Positions 33,001 through 39,491 of a stretch of DNA of 48,671 bases are shown here, one piece after another. The stretch is from positions 1-48,671 of the forward strand of contig JAFWII010000034.1 in assembly GCA_017533785.1 (NCBI GenBank), given 5' to 3'. Every line of letters begins with the position of its first letter. Position 1 is the stretch's first letter. The notes below the pieces were generated by a model. It searched no databases. It was given only the letters and a program-made list of their open reading frames with translations, and was not told where the DNA came from. The DNA is from Erysipelotrichaceae bacterium (GTDB lineage: Bacteria > Bacillota_I > Bacilli_A > Erysipelotrichales > Erysipelotrichaceae). The position numbers and the translations under genes were made by a program.

Positions 33001-34473
33001 TACGCTTCTTCCGGCGGTTTCCTGACTTCCAAGGCGAAGGATACGATCCTCGCTGTACCGGGCGATCCCGGACAGATCGTCGTGGTCCCGGACGGCATCA
33101 CGACCATTCCGCGCTACCTGTTCGAGGACCTTCCCGAGGAGACGGAATTCGTTTTCCCGGATTCGGCTTACCGCTTCTCGAAGAATGTCTTCCCCTATAC
33201 CTATGAATCCGATCCGACGACCGGCGACTATGTACCGGTCTACAAAGTGAAGATCCACTGCTCCGAAGGTTCGGCTGCGGAAGCCTATGCGCAGCTCTTT
33301 GAACTGGACTATGACCACGAGACGGATCCGGAGAACCTGATCTACGAAGAAGTCCTTGAGGAAAGGGAAGACGGCACCGTATTCCTGTGGCACGTCTATA
33401 AGGATCACGTGAACCTCATCAATGCCGGCGTGCCGGATGAGATGATGGAACTGGTCATCCCGGAAGGCTATGACGGCAAACCTCTGCGGGCGGTCGAAAA
33501 GCCTGCGGGCAATCGTGATGACTTCCAGAACCGCTACTGGCTCAGCAAAGTCACGCTTCCGGCCTGTGTGGAAGAGATCGACAACGAATTCTTCTATGAT
33601 ATGCGCTATCTCGAAACGATCGGGATCCCGGAAGAGGCGGAGCATTTCCGCACCGCGGACGGCATCCTCTATTCAAAAGACGGAAGCACACTGTTCGCGT
33701 ACCCGAGAAACTCCCGGGTCACGGATCTCATCATTTCGGAAGGGACCCGCGAGATCGCGGACAAGGCCTGCTACTTTGCGGAAAACTTGAAGTCGGTGGT
33801 CTTCCCGTCCTCCATGGAGATCGTCGGCCGCTATGCGCTTGCAAGCTGCGGACGTCTGACCCATGTGGAATTCAATGACGGTCTGAAGGAGATCCGCTAC
33901 GGCGGCTTCAACAGCACGCCGCTGGAGAATGTCGTTCTGCCGGATTCCGTGGAGATCATCGGCACCTTCGCGTTCTCGGTAAGCGATGCCTTCGGTGAGA
34001 TCCGTCTGCCGGAGAATCTGAAAATGCTGGGAAGCTCGGCCTTCGGCGTTCTCAGATATGATGAGAAATTCAGACAGGATACCGTCTATCTGCCCGCAAA
34101 TGTCCTCATGGAGTACGATCCCTTCAACAAGATCCTCTATCATGACTATGAAGTCAGCGCGGATAACCAGAACTACGCTGTCTGGAACGGCATGTTGTTC
34201 AGCCGGGATATGAAGAAACTGCTGCGCGTGCCGCCGCTGCAGGAGGGTCCGGTCTACCTGCCGGAAGACCTGCAGGAGATCGGTTACAGTGCCTTTGACC
34301 CTGGCATGGACCTGGCTACCGACGTATACCTGCCGGATCATCTGACCAGCATCGGCAACGTGTATTACGAAGACTACAGCACCGGAAAGAAACTGACCAT
34401 CCACGCCCGTCCGGGCACCGAAACCGCCAAGCTGCTCGATGCCAGGGACGTTGAATGGGTCCCGATTCAGTAA
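30052..34473 (+). CDS. Clostripain-family (C11) peptidase lipoprotein with BspA-type leucine-rich repeats
   Basis: 1473 residues. Lipobox LLLSGC with Cys 18 as lipidation site. A C11 peptidase domain covers about 75-460: YTVMVYIVGSNLE at its start, catalytic His 184 in LWDHGGG, and Cys 231 in FDACLMAS. A beta-rich middle (about 460-715) follows. From about residue 730 to the end there are BspA/LRR_5-type repeats, recognisable by recurring I...AF....L..V..P..L..I, with interruptions of VDGVLYSKDGKELIQYP type. The protein would cut after Arg/Lys on the cell surface and bind partners through its LRR part. I know no exact architecture match. SD AAGGAG. Confidence 0.9.
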   Translation: MKKTFAVLLSLLLLLSGCGDKKENAPADKPALVILEDENDDGDYNRAAGLKVQLVDSESARLFDTENSVKAKKRDYTVMVYIVGSNLESRYGAASNDLLEMKEAGLDFNKTNLIVYTGGSKRWNSDIPTSSNSVLDLSKADAQRIIASTAEAADMGSPQTLAEFINYTTENYPADHYALILWDHGGGPLWGYGCDELFENDSLLLKELREAMDTTVFGKGQKLDWVGFDACLMASIENARLWQDYAGYLVGSEELEAGSGWDYTFLKTLNETTDTETILKSVVSSFEDYYAGRRSEFFDPDITLSALDLSKADTLFEAVDDLFAAMDADIDRGNYAHLNKARSRSKAFGLSAASGKSDAYDLIDLLDLAENLKDRYPDEYKKVKNALDETVVASAANIGSTGGVSVYLPGDNSSLYAVSQEIYGEEDVLSGPYRNFVESYTDEWLKDPLDIWDFAPLRLDGEEVTLQLTPEQVENTSQAYYAVLQRNSFGEYAIAVANVRIEADENGVLHIPSDPLLITAETDMETCPAPWAFLQTEDSGGRAVYRTLQAFLSSGHEFTDPDPRKDESVTVTVKRETGEEAVSIQDITSSKQSAWLSGKGSVDVQNYESIIDAGALSYRPVRDSRGRMLPHSQWQYNGYVLYPLAIDSSFRFLSKHVSEFDFDFICQVIIRDINGGAHGSEYIELPRGEEDNTVTVNTENGAFYFRLAEDHSELVYYSGEDTELNIPAEAGGLPLTKICDNAFDRAKTVETVTVPEGVTEIGNSSFSHMEALKKIVLPSTLKKIGLTAFDYSRALEEADLPEGLESIGRGAFMDTALKNVELPASLQQIGSVPFANCASLTSIDVPSSNSSYKTVDGVLYSKDGKELIQYPAGREGEYTVPEGTEVIRYGAFANCTLTKVTFPETLKKIENDAFFGCVTLTELSFPESLEEIGDLAFADPYAWDKPENVIESVHIGKSLSRIGTDAFGIVRNRAFDVSEENERYASSGGFLTSKAKDTILAVPGDPGQIVVVPDGITTIPRYLFEDLPEETEFVFPDSAYRFSKNVFPYTYESDPTTGDYVPVYKVKIHCSEGSAAEAYAQLFELDYDHETDPENLIYEEVLEEREDGTVFLWHVYKDHVNLINAGVPDEMMELVIPEGYDGKPLRAVEKPAGNRDDFQNRYWLSKVTLPACVEEIDNEFFYDMRYLETIGIPEEAEHFRTADGILYSKDGSTLFAYPRNSRVTDLIISEGTREIADKACYFAENLKSVVFPSSMEIVGRYALASCGRLTHVEFNDGLKEIRYGGFNSTPLENVVLPDSVEIIGTFAFSVSDAFGEIRLPENLKMLGSSAFGVLRYDEKFRQDTVYLPANVLMEYDPFNKILYHDYEVSADNQNYAVWNGMLFSRDMKKLLRVPPLQEGPVYLPEDLQEIGYSAFDPGMDLATDVYLPDHLTSIGNVYYEDYSTGKKLTIHARPGTETAKLLDARDVEWVPIQ

Positions 34474-34489
34474 GTTCAATAAAAGACCG

Positions 34490-34535
34490 AAAAGCTCGTT
34501 CTGTTCTGTGCACGGAGCCGGATGAGCTTTTCTTC
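34490..34535 (+). terminator. Probable terminator after the C11-LRR gene
   Basis: AAAAGCTC (34490-34497) pairs with GAGCTTTT (34524-34531), enclosing a long loop with an inner imperfect stem, followed by CTTCTGTTTG. The long loop makes it a moderate call. Confidence 0.55.
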
Positions 34536-34542
34536 TGTTTGT

Positions 34543-34590
34543 TTTCCTGTGACAGAGCGGGTCGCGTGTCTCCCTGATTGTCACAGGAAA
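34543..34590 (+). repeat. 12-bp inverted repeat overlapping the efp -35 box
   Basis: TTTCCTGTGACA (34543-34554) and TGTCACAGGAAA (34579-34590) are perfect complements, with 24 bases between. The right arm covers the TTGTCA -35 element. A dimeric repressor could bind it, or a hairpin could form in a longer upstream transcript. Confidence 0.65.
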
Positions 34591-34607
34591 CGATATTCTG
34601 TTAAAAT
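34578..34607 (+). promoter_or_regulatory. Promoter of efp
   Basis: TTGTCA (34578-34583) and TAAAAT (34602-34607) are spaced 18 bases, with an extended -10 TG at 34599. This gives TGTTAAAAT as at 28706. The start of efp lies 39 bases further on. Confidence 0.7.
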
Positions 34608-34646
34608 AATATAGTTAAGAAAACCACAAGAAAGGCGGTAATCAAT

Positions 34647-35204
34647 ATGGCAATTCAATCAGGTGATTTCAGAACAGGTCTTACACTGATCATCGACGGC
34701 GATCCGTGGCAGGTACTGGACTTCCAGCACGTCAAACCCGGCAAAGGCGCGGCGATCCTGCGCACCAAGATGAAGAACCTGCGCAACGGCAAGACGCTGG
34801 AAAAGAACTACAGTGCGAACGTTGAATTCGAGCAGGCCAGCATCACCAGAAGAGCTGCGACATACTCTTACGAATCCGATGATACCTATTACTTCATGGA
34901 TACAGAGACCTACGAGACTTACGAGCTGAGCGCGGACGTCATCGGCGACAGCAAGTACTATCTCGTTGAAGGCATGGAACTTTCCCTCGTCTTCTTCGAA
35001 GGCGACCTCCTGACCGTCAACGTACCGGATAAGGTCGAACTCGAGATCGTGGAGACCACTCCGGCGATCAAGGGCGCTCCGTCCACCCAGACGAAGGACG
35101 CAGTCACCAACACCGGTCTGACCCTGCGTGTCCCGCAGTTCATCGACCAGGGCGAAAGGATCATCGTTTCCACTGCTGACGGCAGCTATTCCTCCAGAGC
35201 TTAA
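34647..35204 (+). CDS. efp: Translation elongation factor P
   Basis: 185 residues, the normal EF-P length. The N-terminal KOW-like domain has VKPGKGAA with Lys 33 in the loop, the position modified in other EF-Ps. The OB domains follow, with SYESDDTYYFMDTETYE and the C-terminal IDQGERIIVSTADGSYSSRA. EF-P rescues ribosomes stalled at polyproline stretches. The modifying enzyme is not in this window. GAAAGGCGG precedes ATG 34647. An SDR gene begins 4 bases after its stop and is probably in the same operon. Confidence 0.97.
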   Translation: MAIQSGDFRTGLTLIIDGDPWQVLDFQHVKPGKGAAILRTKMKNLRNGKTLEKNYSANVEFEQASITRRAATYSYESDDTYYFMDTETYETYELSADVIGDSKYYLVEGMELSLVFFEGDLLTVNVPDKVELEIVETTPAIKGAPSTQTKDAVTNTGLTLRVPQFIDQGERIIVSTADGSYSSRA

Positions 35205-35207
35205 CGC

Positions 35208-35954
35208 ATGAATCAGGTCGTGCTGATCACCGGCGCGGCAAACGGTATCGGCCGGGCGATCGCGCTGGAACTGGCGAAGCATCAGTATGATGTCGTGATC
35301 AACTATCTTTCCTCGAAAGAGCGGGCTTTGGAATTGCAGAAAACGATCTCTGAGACTTACGGAGTACGCTGTCTGGCGATCCGGGCCGATATCTCGAAGG
35401 AAGAGGAAGTCGACGCGATGGTCGGCGAGATCGAGGAGAAGCTCGGCGGCGTCGATGTTCTCGTCAACAACGCGGCAGTCGATCTGTCAAATCTGTTTCA
35501 TTTAAAAACAGCGGAGGAATTCCGCCGTACGCTCGACGTCAATGTCGTCGGCGCCTATCTCTGCGCGAAGCGGGTATATCCCCATATGAAGGAAAAGGAG
35601 TACGGACGGATCGTCAACATCTCCTCGACCAACGGGATCAACACCTATTACCCGATGTGCTTCGACTACGACGCCTCCAAGGCAGCTCTCAATTCCCTGA
35701 CCCACGATCTGGCGATGCAGTTCGCGCCGCACATCCACGTGAACGCGGTCGCGCCTGGCTTCATCGGAACGGAAAAGGAACTGGAAGGCTATGATCCGGA
35801 ATTCCTGAAAGAGGAGACGGACAAGATCCTGGTGCGCCGCTACGGCGAACCGGAGGAAGTCGCCTACCTCGTGCGTTTCCTGATCAGCGATGAAGCAAAC
35901 TACATCAACAACACGGTCCTGCGCATCGACGGGGGACAGTACGGAAGCTGCTGA
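35208..35954 (+). CDS. SDR-family oxidoreductase (FabG-like)
   Basis: 248 residues. TGAANGIG (NAD(P)-binding), NNAAVDLS, the catalytic Ser in VNISSTNG and YDASKAALN (Tyr, Lys) are all present. The C-terminal NNTVLRIDGGQ is typical of FabG-like 3-oxoacyl reductases. The true substrate is unknown, as is the link to efp. It starts 3 bases past efp and ends in a bidirectional terminator. Confidence 0.9.
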   Translation: MNQVVLITGAANGIGRAIALELAKHQYDVVINYLSSKERALELQKTISETYGVRCLAIRADISKEEEVDAMVGEIEEKLGGVDVLVNNAAVDLSNLFHLKTAEEFRRTLDVNVVGAYLCAKRVYPHMKEKEYGRIVNISSTNGINTYYPMCFDYDASKAALNSLTHDLAMQFAPHIHVNAVAPGFIGTEKELEGYDPEFLKEETDKILVRRYGEPEEVAYLVRFLISDEANYINNTVLRIDGGQYGSC

Positions 35955-35986
35955 GCCGGCCGGCTTCTGTCAGACTATCCAAAATA

Positions 35987-36016
35987 ATAAACGGCACCTG
36001 TGTGCCGTTTTCGTTT
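35987..36016 (+). terminator. Terminator between the convergent SDR and 36030 genes
   Basis: AAACGGCAC (35989-35997) pairs with GTGCCGTTT (36002-36010) around CTGT. T-rich sequence follows on the + strand and A/T on the other side, so it may serve both genes. Confidence 0.85.
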
Positions 36017-36029
36017 TGCGCAATGGATC

Positions 36030-36458
36030 TCAGTGCCTGTCCGGATTCTTCGGTCTTCTCATCGCGATCCCGAGGATATTGATCTCAAAGCCGTCGATGA
36101 TCTCGTCGTAGATCCCGGGAATGTATCTGTTTTTCGGATAAGCTGCGTTCCAGAGCTCCGCCAGCTTTCTGGCGAACGCGCCGGTCTTTTCGCCCTGTTT
36201 GAAACAGGCAGGGGAGAGGAACAGCGCCAGCACCTGCTTGTCAAGGAAGGGAAGCTCTTTCAGTTCGCGTTTCGAAAGCGTCTTATAGTATTCCTGCATC
36301 TTCCCGAAGCATTCCGCAGCCGCCTGTTCCGGATCGTCGATCGACGCGAACAGCGGCGCCGCCTTGACGGTGAATTCGGAAAAACAGGTCGGATAATTGC
36401 CGTAGGTGAAGTAATCCAGATATTCACGGGAAGAAGTGATGAGTTCGACAAAGTCCAT
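36030..36458 (-). CDS. Hypothetical helical protein
   Basis: 142 residues, helical, with FVELITSSREYLDYF at the N-terminus, FLSPACFKQGEKTGAFA in the middle and a basic tail RRPKNPDRH. No membrane segment or signal peptide. GGAGGT lies before ATG 36458. I do not recognise a family. The strand is supported by its SD and terminator. Confidence 0.65.
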   Translation of the reverse strand: MDFVELITSSREYLDYFTYGNYPTCFSEFTVKAAPLFASIDDPEQAAAECFGKMQEYYKTLSKRELKELPFLDKQVLALFLSPACFKQGEKTGAFARKLAELWNAAYPKNRYIPGIYDEIIDGFEINILGIAMRRPKNPDRH

Positions 36459-36463
36459 AGGGC

Positions 36464-36515
36464 ACCTCCGGAGGTCTTGCTGAATACATTATAAAACGGA
36501 ATGACGCCGTTTTAT
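36464..36515 (-). promoter_or_regulatory. Palindromes covering the SD and promoter of the 36458 gene
   Basis: ACCTCCGGAGGT (36464-36475) is a perfect 12-bp palindrome that contains the Shine-Dalgarno site of the minus-strand gene. Farther up, ATAAAACGG (36491-36499) and CCGTTTTAT (36507-36515) form an inverted repeat that overlaps the minus -10 TATAAT (36493-36488). Both suggest regulation of the hypothetical gene at 36030-36458. Confidence 0.5.
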
Positions 36516-36577
36516 GCAGTGAGCGCGGAAAGTCCTCATGAAGATGACTTCATTTGTCTGCTTTTCTGCGGTTAGGC

Positions 36578-36583
36578 TATAAT
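36578..36583 (+). promoter_or_regulatory. -10 box TATAAT of the 36635 lipoprotein gene
   Basis: TATAATAGGGAT begins at 36578, 52 bases before the start, identical to the box at 9259. Confidence 0.55.
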
Positions 36584-36602
36584 AGGGATATGTATGAAAA
36601 CC

Positions 36603-36620
36603 GTTCCGCAAAAACGGAAC
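36603..36620 (+). repeat. Leader hairpin directly before the Shine-Dalgarno site
   Basis: GTTCCG (36603-36608) pairs with CGGAAC (36615-36620) around CAAAAA. The SD AGGGAGG follows at once (36621-36627). Confidence 0.6.
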
Positions 36621-36634
36621 AGGGAGGAATAAAA

Positions 36635-37375
36635 ATGCGCAGAAAGGCATTCTTCATTCTGCTGCTGGCAGCAGTGATATTACTGGGCGGATGTGCATCC
36701 GCCAAGACCGACGGGCAGGACGATTCCGGCGAGAAAGCGTCATACGATCTCGGCGGCAAGACCTACTACAACACCGTCAACGAATACAACAATGACGACC
36801 ATTCCTGGATCCGTTTCAACAAGGACGGCACTTTCTTCATGACCGACAACGTCGAGCACGGCCGCTATGAGTTCCAGGGCAAATGGACCTTAAAGGACAA
36901 GACCGTCACTCTGGAGATCGGCGAGGAATCGACCGCCAAGACCAAAGCATCTTTCGAGGTCAAAGACGGCAATACTCTGGTTCTTCAGAACAAGATGGGC
37001 GGCTCCAAGCCGGACCAGATCTTCTCCACCAACAAATCCGGCTGGTCCACCTATGACAAAGACGACAAGGACAAGCAGGAAGCGGCTGCTGAAAACGGCG
37101 AAGAAGGCGAGACCAGCACTTCCGCCGTTCCCTGCCAGGCGATCAGCACCGAGTACAGGAGCTACTGGGCCAAGGCCGGAGGCAAACCGTGGAATCTGGA
37201 CGTCGTCGTTGAACCGGCGAACACCACCGACAAGATCGTCTACAAGTCCAACGACGAGAACGTCGTAAAGGTCGACGAAGAGGGCAACGTCAGTGCCATC
37301 AATCCGGGCAACACGACGATCGAGATCACCTGCGGCAAACAGTCGCTGACGATCAAGTTCGAGACACGGGAATAG
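36635..37375 (+). CDS. Big_2-domain lipoprotein A
   Basis: 246 residues from ATG 36635, chosen because GGGAGG is well spaced, over an upstream in-frame ATG. Lipobox VILLGGC with Cys 20. A beta-rich domain (about 43-130) begins YYNTVNEYNNDDHSW and ends SKPDQIFST. An acidic linker and a C-terminal Big_2-type immunoglobulin-like domain (about 165-245) follow, with DKIVYKSNDENVVKVDEEG and NPGNTTIEITC. The gene next door encodes a longer paralogue with the same order. It is probably a surface protein. The ligand is unknown. Confidence 0.8.
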   Translation: MRRKAFFILLLAAVILLGGCASAKTDGQDDSGEKASYDLGGKTYYNTVNEYNNDDHSWIRFNKDGTFFMTDNVEHGRYEFQGKWTLKDKTVTLEIGEESTAKTKASFEVKDGNTLVLQNKMGGSKPDQIFSTNKSGWSTYDKDDKDKQEAAAENGEEGETSTSAVPCQAISTEYRSYWAKAGGKPWNLDVVVEPANTTDKIVYKSNDENVVKVDEEGNVSAINPGNTTIEITCGKQSLTIKFETRE

Positions 37376-37424
37376 AAGATTCTTACAAAAAATCGGAATC
37401 TGTATCAGAAAACTTCAGTTACAG

Positions 37425-37448
37425 GCAGGGGGAAGCCCCTGCTTTTCC
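37425..37448 (+). terminator. Intrinsic terminator between the two Big_2 lipoprotein genes
   Basis: GCAGGGG (37425-37431) pairs with CCCCTGC (37436-37442) around GAAG, followed by TTTT. It lies just before the TATAAT at 37451. Confidence 0.88.
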
Positions 37449-37450
37449 TT

Positions 37451-37456
37451 TATAAT
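37451..37456 (+). promoter_or_regulatory. -10 box TATAAT of the 37496 lipoprotein gene
   Basis: TATAATGAAGAT begins at 37451, 40 bases before the start. The -35 position would fall inside the terminator stem. Confidence 0.5.
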
Positions 37457-37466
37457 GAAGATAGAA

Positions 37467-37480
37467 ACGGAGCGATCCGT
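37467..37480 (+). repeat. Leader hairpin with GNRA loop
   Basis: ACGGA (37467-37471) pairs with TCCGT (37476-37480) around GCGA, a GNRA tetraloop. The SD AGGGGG follows at 37485. Confidence 0.55.
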
Positions 37481-37495
37481 CATTAGGGGGTGCCC

Positions 37496-39076
37496 ATGAA
37501 ATACAAGAAGATCTTTTGTTTCCTGGCCGTCTGTGCGCTTCTTTTAGGCGCCTGCACCGGCAAGAAGGGAACCGCTTTTGATCCCTCCAGTCTGACCTAC
37601 TACAACACGGTCGAGGAGTTCGGCAACAACGATCATTCGCGCGTCTGGTTCGGCAAGGACGGCAGTTTCGTCCTGCGCGACAACTACAACGGCGGTACCT
37701 ATGAGTACAGCGGCAAATGGACCGTGAGTGAAAACGTTCTGACGCTGACCGTCAATGACGGCAGCAAGATCCTGTTTGAATTCAAGGACGCGGACAACCT
37801 GATCCTGCGGTCGAACCTCGTCGGTTCGAAGTCCGACCAGATATTCTCGACAAACGAGATCAAAGGCCCGACCGGCGGCAGCGCACCGTCTCCGACATCG
37901 GGAAGCGATCCGGGACCGACGTCCGGAACGGATCCCAAGCCGACCTCCGGCACTGATCCGAAACCGACCTCCGGTACGGAAAAAGACCCGATGGAAGGCT
38001 TCACCTATACGAACTACTACAACCTCACCCAGGGCGGGAAAGAGCCTTCGAACGTCGAGATCCGCAGCGACGGAAGCTTCACTTTCATCGAGCGCGACGT
38101 CTATGTCAACGAATATAACGGAACGTATACCCGCAAGGGCGACACCATCTACCTGAACTATATCAACGGCAAGACCGTCGAGTTCCTGGTGAAGAACGGC
38201 AAGGAGATGATATTGCAGAACGATGTCGGCAGCTGCGCGACCGGCGATGTCTTCTCCTGGGAATATCATTATACGGAACCAACTACGATCCCCTGCACCG
38301 GTCTGAGCTCGCCGTACACCTACTTCTGGGCAATGGCCGGCACTGCGCCCTGGAAGCTCAATGTCACAGTCACTCCGGCAAATACGACAGATAAGCTTTA
38401 TTACAAGTCGGAAGACGAATCGGTCGTCAAGATCGATGAGAACGGCTATGTCTCGGCGCTCAACCCGGGCACGACCAAGATCCATATCACCTGCGGCAGC
38501 CAGAGCCTGACCCTCGGTTTTGAGACCCGCTCCAAAGGCGCGACGGACGTTTACTTTAAGACCGGCGCGTTCAGAGGCTATCCGAGCGCTACCATCCAGC
38601 TCGAACCGGTCGTTGTGCCAAGCACCGCTCCCCAGAAGGTCTACTACAAGTCGGATGATCCCTCGATCGCGAAAGTCGATTCCAACGGCAAGGTGACCTG
38701 CGTCGATATCGGCGCGGTCAAGATCTACGCCACGACCGAGAACGGTCTCTCAACATACGCGAATATCTATGTTGAAGGCGAAAAGGTCACGATCGAGATG
38801 GAAAACAACGTCTCTGTCAAGGCAGGCAGCTATCAGACGATCCCGGTCAAAGCCTTTCATTACTCCTACTATGATATGCATCTCAATGCGGAGGACATCC
38901 ACCACGAGATCGAATTCCATACCGCCTATACCTCCGCCCTCGGTTACTCGGGCGGCACCGTCCAGGCGATCGGCGCGGTCTATGACACCGTGGATATCCC
39001 GGTCTACTTCACCTGGTCCGACGGCAGCTCGCTCAGCGTGACTTCGGACACTTTCATCGTACACGTCGTCAAATAG
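37496..39076 (+). CDS. Big_2-domain lipoprotein B
   Basis: 526 residues from ATG 37496. GTG 37490 is also in frame, but AGGGGG overlaps it and fits the ATG. Lipobox LLLGAC, Cys 20. Two copies of the same beta-rich domain as in lipoprotein A: about 33-122 (YYNTVEEFGNNDHS to SKSDQIFST) and about 165-255. Between them lies a Pro/Thr/Ser/Gly linker with three 8-residue repeats SGTDPKPT (37898-37969). Big_2-like domains follow from about 280 (DKLYYKSEDESVVKIDENG and QKVYYKSDDPSIAKVDSNG), then a further beta domain. It looks like a surface protein with a wall-spanning linker. Confidence 0.8.
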   Translation: MKYKKIFCFLAVCALLLGACTGKKGTAFDPSSLTYYNTVEEFGNNDHSRVWFGKDGSFVLRDNYNGGTYEYSGKWTVSENVLTLTVNDGSKILFEFKDADNLILRSNLVGSKSDQIFSTNEIKGPTGGSAPSPTSGSDPGPTSGTDPKPTSGTDPKPTSGTEKDPMEGFTYTNYYNLTQGGKEPSNVEIRSDGSFTFIERDVYVNEYNGTYTRKGDTIYLNYINGKTVEFLVKNGKEMILQNDVGSCATGDVFSWEYHYTEPTTIPCTGLSSPYTYFWAMAGTAPWKLNVTVTPANTTDKLYYKSEDESVVKIDENGYVSALNPGTTKIHITCGSQSLTLGFETRSKGATDVYFKTGAFRGYPSATIQLEPVVVPSTAPQKVYYKSDDPSIAKVDSNGKVTCVDIGAVKIYATTENGLSTYANIYVEGEKVTIEMENNVSVKAGSYQTIPVKAFHYSYYDMHLNAEDIHHEIEFHTAYTSALGYSGGTVQAIGAVYDTVDIPVYFTWSDGSSLSVTSDTFIVHVVK

Positions 39077-39102
39077 GAAGATCTGAGATCTCTTCTCCAT
39101 GG

Positions 39103-39138
39103 AAAAGCCTGCTCCCGGCAGAAGGGCAGGCTTTTCTA
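39103..39138 (+). terminator. Intrinsic terminator after lipoprotein B
   Basis: AAAAGCCTGC (39103-39112) pairs with GCAGGCTTTT (39126-39135), followed by CT. The loop contains a further short stem. Confidence 0.85.
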
Positions 39139-39228
39139 ACGGCAAAACGAGGTTTCCCTTTTTTCCGGAAACCGCTATCCTTAAAGAGGAAAGACCGTGT
39201 GTCTTGAACCAAAGGAGATAATAGGATT

Positions 39229-39468
39229 ATGTCAAAACTGTTTGAACTCGGAGACCGTTACGCGAAACAAAGCACCTGGGAAGATTTCGCGCTCACCAAG
39301 CTCTGTCTGTTTTCCATGGGACTGGCCGCCGGAATGGCAGTTTCGGAGAAATACAAAAAGTTCGCGACCGTTGCTGCCGGAGCCGGTTTTGCGGTATCGT
39401 ATGTGCCGCTGATGGTCAGACTGCTGCGGGTCGCAACGGGACAGGAAGACCAGCAGCCGGAGAACTAG
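39229..39468 (+). CDS. Small protein with a hydrophobic C-terminal half
   Basis: 79 residues. SKLFELGDRYAKQSTWEDFAL is followed by two hydrophobic stretches (about 24-40 and 46-66). No family is recognised, though short proteins of this type occur widely in Bacillota. AAGGAG lies before ATG 39229. A small hairpin AAGAC-CGTGT-GTCTT at 39191-39205 lies just 5' of this SD. Confidence 0.6.
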   Translation: MSKLFELGDRYAKQSTWEDFALTKLCLFSMGLAAGMAVSEKYKKFATVAAGAGFAVSYVPLMVRLLRVATGQEDQQPEN

Positions 39469-39491
39469 CCGAAAAAAAGAAGGAACGGGCC

